Counted from the stretch's first letter, positions 8,205-15,490 are shown. The stretch: DNA of 15,490 nt from JAGOEX01 sp964630905 (GCA_964630905.1 CAZVWR010000067.1:1-15490), one strand, 5' to 3'. Numbers and translations are program-made. Notes: generated by a model not told the origin, from the letters alone.

Positions 8205-10643
8205 TTGAAAAAGCTTTATCTTGAATTTATAAAGTTCTCGCAAAAAAACATTCTTTTCATGCTGATCTTTATGACCGGCCTTATTGCCTTTGAACTGATT
8301 TACTTAAAAAACAATCTCAAAATTGATACCGATCTCAAAGCTCTCTTTAAAGGGAATAACCCGACAGTGTTGGAGCTTCAGGACATGGAAGAAAGGGTCG
8401 GCACTTATTCTACAGTGCTTGTTGTTGCAAACTCTCCTGACAGGGAAAAGAATATTGAAGCGCTTCTGAGAATAAAGAATAAAATAATTGACGATCCAGC
8501 CGTAAGATTCATCGAATTTGACAGGGATATCGACTACATTGAAAAACATGCTCTCCTTTTTGCATCTGTTGAGGAACTTGAAAAAATAAGAAATGAAGTA
8601 AGAAACGCGATCGCAGACAAAGTTGCGGAATCGATGTCGCTTACAGACAATAACGATACCTCTGAAAAATCGGCTGGAACGCTCTCATTGGCAGAAAGAC
8701 TTGATGAAATTGAGAAAAAAGCCCGTATCTACAGGGACAAATACAATATAAGCCGTTTCTATGAAGCGGAAAACGGTACTTTTGTGGCAATGAAGGTTCG
8801 CCCCGGTGGCTCAGAAACAAATGTGAGTGACACAAAAACAATCGTTGACCTGCTTGACAAGGCAATCCTTGAGACGAGGCCCGAAGAACTGGGCGTTACG
8901 GTGGAAGCGGGGGGACATTTCAGAAATAAGTTGAAAGAAATGGATGCCATATACAATGATGTGTTCTCAACTTTGGCGATCTGTATTTTCCTTCTGTGTC
9001 TGACGATCATCTTCTATTTCAGGTCATTGATTGCACTTTTTATCGTTTTTATGCCCCTTTCCGCAGGGGTTATGTCCGCAATAGCCGCGATGCAGTTCTT
9101 TACAGGCGGATTTAACATCATTTCGGCCTTTACATTTACTATCCTTTACGGACTCGGAATTGATTTCAGCATACATCTTCTCGGGAGATTCAGCGAAGAA
9201 AGCGAAACAGCCGGAAATTGCAGAACTGCACTTGAAAATTCCTCCACCGGAATACTGCCTGCGATATTTTCAGGAGCTTTAACTACCGTTGCCGCATTCT
9301 TTTCTTTAATACTCATTGATTTTAAAGGTTTTTCCGATTTCGGTCTTGCCGCGGCAATAGGCGTTACAACATCATTCATTTCGATACTTATATTCTTCCC
9401 GGCAGTAATTTTTGCTTTTGACAGGGTTAAGCCTCTTAAAATAAAGGCATATAAAACTGAATTTCTGGCGGCGGTATATTCGAAAATATCAAAAAGACCA
9501 GCTACGGTGGTAACCGTTATGGGAATAGTTACGATCTGCTCCATTTTTTCAATAAAATTCGGCGACATGGAATACAATTTCGATAAGCTGACTTTCCCCG
9601 GCAAATATGACAGGTCATCAATAACTATGCAATATCTGGATGCTGTTAAGAAAAACAAAGCTGATGTTATCTCGACGGGGCTTCCCTCGTTCATTCTTAC
9701 TGATTCAGCAGAAGAAACTGAAGATGCGACACGAACCCTTTCAGAAATGATGAATGATCATGACAAGCGGACTGTGGCTCTTAAAGATGTTCTGTCTGCA
9801 TATACTTTTCTTCCTCCCGATCAGGCTGAAAAGCTTAAGATTATCAGGAACATAAAACAGATGATCGAAAGAAAGATCAATCTCTTTGATGAAAAAACAA
9901 TAGAAAGATATAACAGCGAGTTTAAGCCGTACCTTGAAGTAGATTCGGAAATGGACAAGAACATGCTTCCCGGGTGGATAAAAGATAAAATGTCACTTAA
10001 AGACGGCTCATTTGACAAGTTTGTAATAATTGCTCTGGGAGGCAACAAGTCAAATGTGGAAGATGTTCTAACCATCAGAAACGAATACGGGACCGTACAC
10101 GGAAAAGTCAAAGATTACAAAATACTCGGATCATACATGCTTTTAGGTGAAATAAAAACTGTAATAGACAGACATGTTCCCCTTGCAACCCTGTTTGCTT
10201 TTATTGCTGTTTTCGCAGTCCTTGTGATCCTCTACCGCTCTTTCAGAAATGCCTTCATTGTCTTTCTGCCATTATCCGCAGGCATTCTCTGGATGATATT
10301 TGTTGCAGTCATTTCAGGAATTAAATTCAATATTTTCAACATGATAGTAATACCTACCGTGATCGGCACAGGCATCGATTCTGCAATTCACATATTTCAC
10401 CGTCACCACACATCTTCAGAAGGATCAATGGTCGAAAACCTGAAAAATACTGGCGGAGCAGTCTTTTTCTCGTCGCTCACAACACTCGTGGGATTTGGAA
10501 GTGTCGCTTTTGCTGCTCACAAGGGTCTTCAATCCATCGGAATAATGGCAAGTATCGGCATAATTACAGTTACTCTTGTAAATCTCGTTTTCTTCCCTGT
10601 GATCATCGTATTTATTCAGGAACGGTTTCAGAAAAATAAGTAA
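8205..10643 (+). CDS. RND superfamily exporter (MMPL/HpnN-like, two six-TM halves)
   Basis: Inner-membrane, proton-driven exporter of the COG1033/MMPL type, a group that moves lipids or other hydrophobic compounds toward the outer envelope. The 812-aa protein has an internal duplication. TM1 (about 17-33) is followed by a periplasmic loop (about 35-250) and TM2-6 (about 252-402). TM7 (about 425-445) is followed by a second loop (to about 665) and TM8-12. The TM4 signature occurs in both halves: YGLGIDFSIHLLGRF near 314-328 and IGTGIDSAIHIFHRH near 720-734, with the conserved Asp of the proton relay. The start is TTG, with a G-rich site (GGGGG, 8193-8197) 7 nt before it; the next Met (codon 19) lies inside TM1. 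No membrane-fusion protein gene is adjacent, which is usual for this subgroup. The substrate is unknown. Confidence 0.9.
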   Translation: MKKLYLEFIKFSQKNILFMLIFMTGLIAFELIYLKNNLKIDTDLKALFKGNNPTVLELQDMEERVGTYSTVLVVANSPDREKNIEALLRIKNKIIDDPAVRFIEFDRDIDYIEKHALLFASVEELEKIRNEVRNAIADKVAESMSLTDNNDTSEKSAGTLSLAERLDEIEKKARIYRDKYNISRFYEAENGTFVAMKVRPGGSETNVSDTKTIVDLLDKAILETRPEELGVTVEAGGHFRNKLKEMDAIYNDVFSTLAICIFLLCLTIIFYFRSLIALFIVFMPLSAGVMSAIAAMQFFTGGFNIISAFTFTILYGLGIDFSIHLLGRFSEESETAGNCRTALENSSTGILPAIFSGALTTVAAFFSLILIDFKGFSDFGLAAAIGVTTSFISILIFFPAVIFAFDRVKPLKIKAYKTEFLAAVYSKISKRPATVVTVMGIVTICSIFSIKFGDMEYNFDKLTFPGKYDRSSITMQYLDAVKKNKADVISTGLPSFILTDSAEETEDATRTLSEMMNDHDKRTVALKDVLSAYTFLPPDQAEKLKIIRNIKQMIERKINLFDEKTIERYNSEFKPYLEVDSEMDKNMLPGWIKDKMSLKDGSFDKFVIIALGGNKSNVEDVLTIRNEYGTVHGKVKDYKILGSYMLLGEIKTVIDRHVPLATLFAFIAVFAVLVILYRSFRNAFIVFLPLSAGILWMIFVAVISGIKFNIFNMIVIPTVIGTGIDSAIHIFHRHHTSSEGSMVENLKNTGGAVFFSSLTTLVGFGSVAFAAHKGLQSIGIMASIGIITVTLVNLVFFPVIIVFIQERFQKNK

Positions 10644-10648
10644 TATCG

Positions 10649-11608
10649 CTATTTTACGACACTTAAAGAAGAAGCGATGCTCATCGCTATTATCGCTTTT
10701 ATCCGCAGAATGAAAGTGATCAGCAGTCCCGCTCCTCCGTCAAGTCCCAGGAATGAGAATATAAGAAAACCCGCCCCTTCACCGACACCGATCTTAGCAG
10801 GAATGAAAGAAACAATGTAACCGCTTAAAGCTATTGCACAATATGCCAGAGACAGAATTGAAAAAGAGTAGTCAAATCCCGCAAGATATGCACATGCAAG
10901 AAATGTTCCCCATGAAACAAATCTGGCAAAGAACTGAATAAAGAAAAGTGCCCTGTAATCCTTCGGCCTTTCCTTGCGGAACTTTTTTAAACTGCTGTCC
11001 ATCTCCGCAGCTTTCTTCAACAGCTCATCACTATTTTTTCTACCCAGCAACTTAAGTAATTTAGCCAACTTAACAGAAATGTTCGATCTTATCAGGATCA
11101 TCATTCCAAAATAAGGAAGAAACCCGATCAGGGCAGCTGCAAAGACAATGGTAAAATGATCCGTCCTGTAATCGTGTCCTGCGATGAAAGATATGGCAAG
11201 AATGGCTATGAGAGCGTATGCCTTTGACAGCTTGAAAATATAATTCCAAAGTACGATACCTTTTATGGCTGAAGACGCCCCTGTTTCCTTTTTTATAAGA
11301 CCAACCTTCACAACTTCCCCTGCTTCCCACGGAATTATAAGGTTTGTCAGCGCACCGATACAGTTTGAGGAAAAGACTTTAATGAAAGATATTTTTCCCG
11401 GAATCGCAAAAGAAAGTGCCCATGCATCAGAACCGTTCTCAAGAAAACCGAGAATGATCAACACAATGGCACCGGGAATGCCGACTTTAACAAACGATTC
11501 ACCAACTTTATCAAAACCGATGTGTCTAAGAAGGAAAAAGAGTACGGTCAACGAAAAAATGAAAATCAGGATCTTTACAATTTTGCCGGACAGATTTTTC
11601 TTTACCAT
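10649..11608 (-). CDS. Flippase-like integral membrane protein (LPG synthase TM-region/UPF0104 family)
   Basis: Polytopic inner-membrane protein of the family related to the transmembrane flippase half of lysylphosphatidylglycerol synthase MprF, without the aminoacyl-transferase half. About eight hydrophobic helices span the 319 residues, starting with KILIFIFSLTVLFFLL. Family-type blocks are NLIIPWEAGEVVKVGLI (about 88-104), with the Gly-Glu pair, and AKIGVGEGAGFLIFSFLGL near the C-terminus. Such proteins often lie beside glycosyltransferase and lipid-head-group genes and are thought to move lipid intermediates. Here the ATG overlaps the stop of the upstream cytidylyltransferase/phosphotransferase fusion by 7 bases, which suggests coupled translation and a shared pathway. 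The start has only a weak AAGG upstream. It converges on the exporter gene with 5 bp between stops. Confidence 0.88.
   Translation of the reverse strand: MVKKNLSGKIVKILIFIFSLTVLFFLLRHIGFDKVGESFVKVGIPGAIVLIILGFLENGSDAWALSFAIPGKISFIKVFSSNCIGALTNLIIPWEAGEVVKVGLIKKETGASSAIKGIVLWNYIFKLSKAYALIAILAISFIAGHDYRTDHFTIVFAAALIGFLPYFGMMILIRSNISVKLAKLLKLLGRKNSDELLKKAAEMDSSLKKFRKERPKDYRALFFIQFFARFVSWGTFLACAYLAGFDYSFSILSLAYCAIALSGYIVSFIPAKIGVGEGAGFLIFSFLGLDGGAGLLITFILRIKAIIAMSIASSLSVVK
10673..10688. terminator. Short perfect inverted repeat at convergent gene ends, possible terminator
   Basis: AGCGATG and CATCGCT form a perfect 7-bp inverted repeat around a 2-nt centre (a 6-bp stem with a 4-nt loop is the realistic fold). 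It lies 30 bp past the exporter stop, inside the 3' end of the convergent flippase-like gene. The following T-run on the plus strand is short (TTTT at 10697-10700) and not adjacent, so terminator activity is doubtful. Confidence 0.25.
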
Positions 11609-13488
11609 CTTGCCTTTTTTATAAATATGTGAATAGCGATAAGTATAAAATTAACAAGGGCGGGAAACATTGCAATAACAAGAAAGACATCAAGAAAATT
11701 AAAAACGGCCGCAATCATTACTATCAGCAGAATTGAATCTCTCCAGAGAAGTTTTTTAAGATAACTTACTAAAGATGTTGATCTTTGCACCTCTTTTCTG
11801 GGTTTATAACACTCCCACCAGTAATAGAATCCGAGTCCGTGTTTATATTTGCAATGCCAGTGTACCAGTGCATATGTATAAGAAGCGACTGCTGTTATTA
11901 TTCCGGCTGCCAGAAAAAGGAATGACCCTCCTGAAATATAAAGATGATAGCCAACTGCAAGATATAAAAGCGCTCCCAGCGTTTCGTCACATATCGAATC
12001 AAGCCACGCACCCAGAGAAGATCCCTGATGTCTCATTCTTGCGATCTCTCCGTCAACTCCGTCAACTATAGAGTTAAAATGAATTATCACTCCGCCGAGC
12101 ACTGCTCCGAGATAACCGGGAATAAGAAAACATGCAAGACCCAAAAGTCCGATGAAAAAATCTGCAACCGTTACAAAATTCGGGGTCATGAACTTATATT
12201 TCAGGATATTCCTGGTTATTCTTATTGAAACCGGTCTGTTTAAATATTTTGCGACAACTCCTCCCGGTCTGAACTGGAGGAATTTCAAATATTCCCACTC
12301 AACTTTTGACACCTGCTCACCGTTTCCTATATTTCCCCAGTATCCCTTTTCAAGTGTTTTTTCTATTGCTTTTACTTTATCGAGCGTTTTTGCAAAATTA
12401 ACAAGTTTAGCGGCAGAAACATTTTCGTCTTTCCATCCTTCCCATACAGACAATTTCTGTTGAGCAGCACGACCTATAATAAATAACGGAGCCACCCCGT
12501 TCTTGCCGGTAAAAGAAACAAACTCGTCATCCGAAACTTCAGAATATACAGACTCCAGTGCAGATTCAACCGTTACATCGTCAACTATCCAATCCGTAAA
12601 AATAAGCACTGTTTTCCGGGACGGCACTTTAAAACATTCCTGAATATCTTCAGAATTGACCTCTTCAATCCTTCGCTTAAAAGAAATATCGAGCTTATCT
12701 ATCGCTCTTTGCCACCTTTCAGGAACATTTACACCCGCAAAATCAGGTGTATCCGTTTTCTGCTTAAAAAGAGTGACCTTTATACAGGAAGGAAGATAAT
12801 TCTCAGCATATTTCAACTCTTCAGGAGTATCTATCTCATACCATGTCATTTTATCTGAATTAATTATTTCAGGGAAAGTTTTCCTGTCCACAAGCTCCTG
12901 TATCACCATTTCAACAACTGCTTTCTCTTTTTGGATCTTTCCAACAGTTGAAGCTGCACTCAGATACTCTTTCCAGAAATCCTTTTTAATAAAGGTCATT
13001 CCGATATATCCTGCATTCCATTCTGTCAGCTTCTTTGATATCTTTTCAACATATCCGTCTGAGTTTATAAAAACTTTCATATCGTCATCTGTCAGTTTTC
13101 TTTCAGTATCAGCAAAAATTGCAAACTGGCTCACTTCATTCAGCAACGGGAAAACTCTTACCGCAAAGGATTCAGGATAAATATGGTCGACATTCATTAT
13201 CAGAGTATCTTCGTTCAGAAACTGCTCAGCAGACAGAAGAGAATAAAGGTTCTGCTCGGAATATCTTTTGTTCTCAATTACTTCAACAAACGGGAACTTC
13301 TTTTCACAGAAAGATTTCATCTCTTCATGATGATATCCAGAGATAACTATTGTCCGGTCAGGAGAAAAATTGCGTGTCCACTCTATCTGATATTCGAGCA
13401 TGGTTTTTCCGGCCACTTCAACAAGGGCTTTCGGCATCCCCTTCCCAAGTCTTGAACCAAGCCCTGCCGCCAGTATCACTACCTGCAT
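11602..13488 (-). CDS. Fused nucleotidyltransferase / CDP-alcohol phosphotransferase
   Basis: A 628-aa protein with three parts. Residues 1-232 are a nucleotidyltransferase with the signature LAAGLGSRLGKGMPKAL (6-22), a metal Asp in NVDH (D101) and WYEIDTPEEL (217-226). It resembles LicC-type and inositol-1-phosphate cytidylyltransferases, so it probably makes a CDP-activated alcohol. Residues about 235-395 lack these signatures and look like a degenerate domain. Residues about 400-628 are a membrane CDP-alcohol phosphotransferase with the complete motif D476-G-V-D-G-E-I-A-R, G493, D497 and D501, followed by several TM helices. This resembles the bifunctional IPCT/DIPP synthase arrangement; making CDP-inositol (or another CDP-alcohol) and transferring its phospho group is inference. 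AAGGAGAG upstream supports the ATG at 13488. The glycosyltransferase lies 14 bp upstream, and the flippase-like gene overlaps its stop. Confidence 0.9.
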   Translation of the reverse strand: MQVVILAAGLGSRLGKGMPKALVEVAGKTMLEYQIEWTRNFSPDRTIVISGYHHEEMKSFCEKKFPFVEVIENKRYSEQNLYSLLSAEQFLNEDTLIMNVDHIYPESFAVRVFPLLNEVSQFAIFADTERKLTDDDMKVFINSDGYVEKISKKLTEWNAGYIGMTFIKKDFWKEYLSAASTVGKIQKEKAVVEMVIQELVDRKTFPEIINSDKMTWYEIDTPEELKYAENYLPSCIKVTLFKQKTDTPDFAGVNVPERWQRAIDKLDISFKRRIEEVNSEDIQECFKVPSRKTVLIFTDWIVDDVTVESALESVYSEVSDDEFVSFTGKNGVAPLFIIGRAAQQKLSVWEGWKDENVSAAKLVNFAKTLDKVKAIEKTLEKGYWGNIGNGEQVSKVEWEYLKFLQFRPGGVVAKYLNRPVSIRITRNILKYKFMTPNFVTVADFFIGLLGLACFLIPGYLGAVLGGVIIHFNSIVDGVDGEIARMRHQGSSLGAWLDSICDETLGALLYLAVGYHLYISGGSFLFLAAGIITAVASYTYALVHWHCKYKHGLGFYYWWECYKPRKEVQRSTSLVSYLKKLLWRDSILLIVMIAAVFNFLDVFLVIAMFPALVNFILIAIHIFIKKARW

Positions 13489-13502
13489 GATCTCTCCTTC
13501 TT

Positions 13503-14624
13503 TTAAGATGATATCCCTTCAGAAATTAAACTTTTATAATAGTCCAAATGGTTCTTTGCAACATTATCCCACGAAGTTCTTTCTCCGTAATCTTTAACTG
13601 CATCAGTAACTTTTGCCGAAAGATCTCTGTTCCGGACAAATTCGGTCATGGATCTTTCAATCTCTTTAAATGATGAAGCCGGTACAAAAACGGGCAGTCC
13701 TGACATCTGTTCCTTTATTTCACTGAATTTAGGGCTGTCGGAAACAATAAAAGGTGCGGCTGAACCTATCGTGAGATGAAGTATGCCACTTGCGGAACAG
13801 TATTTCTGGTTGTATAAAATAAGAACAAGGTCCGACAGTTTAAGATATCTGTGTATTGTCATTTCATCGAGAAACCTTATGTCCCAAACTATATTCCGGC
13901 TGAATCCGGACAGTATTCTACACAATAACAGATACAGATAATTATACCATCTGCCTCCGCCGGGTTTACCTGCAACGATGAGTTTCAGGTTGTCATGCTT
14001 ATTTGAAATTCTTCTGAAAGCATATGTGATTCTGTGAAGATTCTTAAAAAAATGTATGAAGCCGATAAAAAGAAAAACAAAATCATTTTCACTTAAACCG
14101 GTCTTTTTTTTCAACGCCTCTTTTGTTTCATTGACAGACACATTCTCTGTTCCATGCGGTATGACATTTATTTTTCCGTTCCCTTTATCTATACTGTTTT
14201 TACTGTCAATATTGTGAACTATGATATTTGAATATTTGATCAGTTCCTTATAAAAAAGACTGTCCTTTTCATTGTTGTAAACCGTATGAAGAGTAACAAC
14301 GACAGAACTGCCTGATTCTTTTATTCTTTTCACCATAGAAAGGAATCTTCCCCTGTCAGGGAAAAGATCGGGTGCATGCTGAAAATGAACTATCTCCGGG
14401 GACTTCAAAGATTTTAATGCATTTATTATCTGTTCATCATATTTCTCATCTCTCTTATAAGAATTTATGACAGTATAACTTCCTGAAATATCTGATGATC
14501 CGCCTTCCGATATCACATATACTTCCTTTGTTTGAATTTTAGAAACTGAATCACAAAGAAATTTTGTGTAAGTAGCTATACCGCATTGTGCCGGAGGAAA
14601 TGTTGAAACAAAAACTATACTCAA
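13503..14624 (-). CDS. GT4-type glycosyltransferase
   Basis: Cytoplasmic or membrane-associated retaining glycosyltransferase (GT-B fold, GT4-like) that moves a sugar from a nucleotide sugar to an acceptor. The N-terminal IVFVSTFPPAQCGIATYTKF is the glycine-containing signature of a GT4 subgroup. VVVTLHTVYNNE and IVHNIDS lie in the N-domain. NVIPHGTENV marks the linker, FVFLFIGFIHFFKN and LIVAGKPGGGRWY lie in the C-domain, and the donor-site region is KYCSASGILHLTIGSAAPFI with a downstream SEI Glu. The start chosen is TTG at 14624, because GGGAG (14632-14636) is 7 nt away. An in-frame GTG at 14630 is two codons longer but only 1 nt from that site. It has its own promoter and is the first of three genes with the CDP-alcohol fusion and flippase-like protein. 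Donor and acceptor are unknown. Confidence 0.9.
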   Translation of the reverse strand: MSIVFVSTFPPAQCGIATYTKFLCDSVSKIQTKEVYVISEGGSSDISGSYTVINSYKRDEKYDEQIINALKSLKSPEIVHFQHAPDLFPDRGRFLSMVKRIKESGSSVVVTLHTVYNNEKDSLFYKELIKYSNIIVHNIDSKNSIDKGNGKINVIPHGTENVSVNETKEALKKKTGLSENDFVFLFIGFIHFFKNLHRITYAFRRISNKHDNLKLIVAGKPGGGRWYNYLYLLLCRILSGFSRNIVWDIRFLDEMTIHRYLKLSDLVLILYNQKYCSASGILHLTIGSAAPFIVSDSPKFSEIKEQMSGLPVFVPASSFKEIERSMTEFVRNRDLSAKVTDAVKDYGERTSWDNVAKNHLDYYKSLISEGISS

Positions 14625-14650
14625 ATCCACACTCCCAAAATAAGCTTAGA

Positions 14651-14678
14651 ATAATATAAATTTCATTTTCTATGTAAA
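14651..14678 (-). promoter_or_regulatory. Sigma70-type promoter of the glycosyltransferase/CDP-alcohol cluster
   Basis: On the minus strand TTTACA (14673-14678, five of six consensus bases) and TATTAT (14651-14656, five of six) are spaced by 16 nt. Transcription would begin near 14644, about 20 nt before the start codon. An 8-T run on the same strand (14680-14687) lies just after the stop of the upstream HAD gene; with only a weak 4-bp stem before it, it may help end that transcript. Confidence 0.6.
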
Positions 14679-14697
14679 GAAAAAAAACCCGATGACA

Positions 14698-15345
14698 TTA
14701 GGTAAGCAGATCAAGTATCTGTGTCAGTTTGTCAACACAGCAAATATCAGGAAATCTTTCAAGGAATTCTTCTCTTGTTCTGATAGCGATACGACCTATA
14801 AAAGGAATTCCCAACTCCTGTGCAACATCACCGTCATGAAGAGAATCTCCAACGAATATCATTTCCTTTTCAGTGATCCTGAATTCATTTATCACATGAA
14901 GAATGTGCGCTTTTCCTTTTGCAAAACCGTCTTTGTATCCAAGTATCATATCAAAACTGAACTTATTGTATTTATTAAAATATTTCAACACAAACTCATG
15001 GTAATTATTTGATGAGACTATAACTTTTATCCCCAGTTCCTGCAAACCGTTTAATGCGAGAACTGTATCATCGTCAAGAGGTGTGTTGAAAAAAACATCC
15101 TGTTTGCGGGTCTCGAATTCCTTCTGCACTCGAAAATTTCTGGTATCACCCGGAAACATAACTTCAAGCTGGTGCTTAAAAGGAATTCCACTCGTTGTAA
15201 TGTAATTTCTGCGGCCTTCTTTAAAGGGCAGGTTATAATCCCTTTCAATTAGTTCAGCAGCAAGATCTGCAAACCCTTCCATTGTATTGATAAGAGTTCC
15301 GTCAAGATCAAATAGAATCGCTTTCGGAACAGTGTATTGAATCAT
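14698..15345 (-). CDS. HAD superfamily hydrolase (phosphoglycolate-phosphatase-like)
   Basis: Cytoplasmic Mg2+-dependent phosphatase of the haloacid dehalogenase superfamily, subfamily with a helical cap (Gph-like). The four motifs are all present: ILFDLDGTLI with nucleophile D13 and acid D15 (motif I), KVIVSSNNY (motif II Ser), FAKGKAH with the Lys (motif III) and MIFVGDSLHDGDVA with the metal-binding Asps (motif IV). The start at 15345 gives 215 aa. GAGG 8 nt upstream supports it, whereas an ATG at 15396 would begin inside the probable -35 element and add an unconserved tail. The substrate cannot be told from sequence. It lies between a 5S rRNA gene and the GT4/CDP-alcohol cluster on the same strand but seems to have its own promoter. 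A role as phosphatase in the neighbouring pathway is only possible. Confidence 0.88.
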   Translation of the reverse strand: MIQYTVPKAILFDLDGTLINTMEGFADLAAELIERDYNLPFKEGRRNYITTSGIPFKHQLEVMFPGDTRNFRVQKEFETRKQDVFFNTPLDDDTVLALNGLQELGIKVIVSSNNYHEFVLKYFNKYNKFSFDMILGYKDGFAKGKAHILHVINEFRITEKEMIFVGDSLHDGDVAQELGIPFIGRIAIRTREEFLERFPDICCVDKLTQILDLLT

Positions 15346-15367
15346 TGTTTTATCCTCAAAAAAAACT

Positions 15368-15396
15368 ATCGTAATTTTATAATTTAACAGAATCAA
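15368..15396 (-). promoter_or_regulatory. Possible promoter of the HAD hydrolase gene
   Basis: On the minus strand TTGATT (15391-15396) and TACGAT (15368-15373), each four of six consensus bases, are separated by 17 nt. The predicted start near 15361 lies about 16 nt before the ATG at 15345. The region is AT-rich, so alternatives (for example TATAAA just upstream of the called -10) cannot be excluded. Confidence 0.4.
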
Positions 15397-15435
15397 GTAA
15401 AGAAAAACATTTAAAACAAATAGAGTTTTCAGGCG

Positions 15436-15449
15436 AAAAAAAATGAGGC
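15436..15449 (-). terminator. T-run after 5S rRNA, possible rRNA operon terminator
   Basis: An uninterrupted run of eight T on the minus strand (15436-15443) directly follows the end of the 5S gene. The only self-pairing just before it is a weak 4-bp stem, AGGT/GCCT around CGTC (about 15446-15457). The terminator may instead use the closing 5S helix, whose other strand is outside the window. Confidence 0.35.
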
Positions 15450-15490
15450 GACGACCTACTTTTCCACGGCCACTGACCGCAGTATCATCG
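15446..15490 (-). rRNA. rrf: 5S ribosomal RNA, 3' end (partial, runs off the window)
   Basis: The minus strand from the right edge reads CGATGATACTGCGGTC, then a short loop and GTGGAAAAGTAGGTCGTCGCC, the typical 3' part of bacterial 5S rRNA. The helix IV arms CGGTC and GGCCG around AGT are visible, as is the GAAAAGTAGGTCG segment. Only about 45 of roughly 115 nt are inside the window. The rest of an rRNA operon (23S, 16S) is expected beyond the right edge. The exact 3' end is uncertain by a few bases. Confidence 0.85.

Noticed and set aside
9146..9694. 182-codon open frame on the minus strand inside the exporter gene
   Set aside because: It lies antisense to conserved TM4-6 of the exporter, its translation shows no domain or membrane logic, and it has no SD; it is a shadow of the real gene.
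11265..11624. 119-codon plus-strand open frame opposite the flippase-like gene
   Set aside because: It overlaps two well-supported minus-strand genes and has no recognisable motif.
15346..15396. N-terminal extension of the HAD hydrolase
   Set aside because: The extra 17 residues are not HAD-like, the SD favours 15345, and the longer start lies in a likely -35 element.
15431..15450. Repeated AGGCG on the plus strand around the T-run after 5S as a terminator stem
   Set aside because: The two copies are direct, not inverted, so they cannot pair with each other.
1..15490. Defence system, CRISPR array, prophage or transposon
   Set aside because: No repeats with spacers, no transposase, integrase, nuclease-helicase or toxin-antitoxin genes were seen; every gene has a housekeeping, envelope or signalling reading.

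Overview
The window reads as an ordinary bacterial chromosome segment. It is AT-rich, densely packed and has no mobile elements. It suggests a Gram-negative bacterium: one gene encodes a Sec-exported protein with an outer-membrane beta-barrel look, and another a two-half RND/MMPL exporter. The uncharacterised helical protein at 3962-4999 resembles a family I associate mainly with the old Deltaproteobacteria (Desulfobacterota/Myxococcota and relatives). That placement is tentative, because no full marker gene is present; the only rRNA is the last ~45 bases of a 5S gene at the right edge.

Layout. (1) 62-2785, plus strand: an extended-SDR sugar-epimerase-like protein, then directly a seven-TM/PAS sensor histidine kinase. 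(2) 2769-8058, minus strand: a tight run transcribed as outer-membrane-like protein, M18 aminopeptidase, type III pantothenate kinase (coaX), uncharacterised helical-repeat protein, exonuclease VII large subunit (xseA). Junctions are 21 bp, 0 bp, 5 bp and a TAATG overlap, so one operon is likely. A good sigma70-type promoter precedes the first gene. (3) 8205-10643, plus strand: an RND/MMPL exporter with a TTG start, divergent from the operon across 146 bp. (4) 10649-14624, minus strand: a three-gene envelope cluster transcribed as GT4 glycosyltransferase, a cytidylyltransferase/CDP-alcohol phosphotransferase fusion, and a flippase-like membrane protein. (5) 14698-15345, minus strand: a HAD phosphatase just downstream of a 5S rRNA gene.

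How they fit. Region 4 is the most coherent and least explained part. One polypeptide appears able to make a CDP-activated alcohol and transfer its phospho-alcohol group at the membrane. A glycosyltransferase and a lipid-flippase-like protein are linked to it, and possibly a phosphatase. This suggests a polar lipid or inositol-phosphate-type product, but the substrate cannot be read from sequence. Region 2 mixes housekeeping functions (CoA synthesis, peptide turnover, DNA repair) with an envelope protein and an uncharacterised protein. Regions 2 and 3 share a divergent promoter region that could link an exporter to an outer-membrane partner. No CRISPR array, defence island, phage, transposon, tRNA or riboswitch was seen, and there is no gene-free stretch over about 150 bp.
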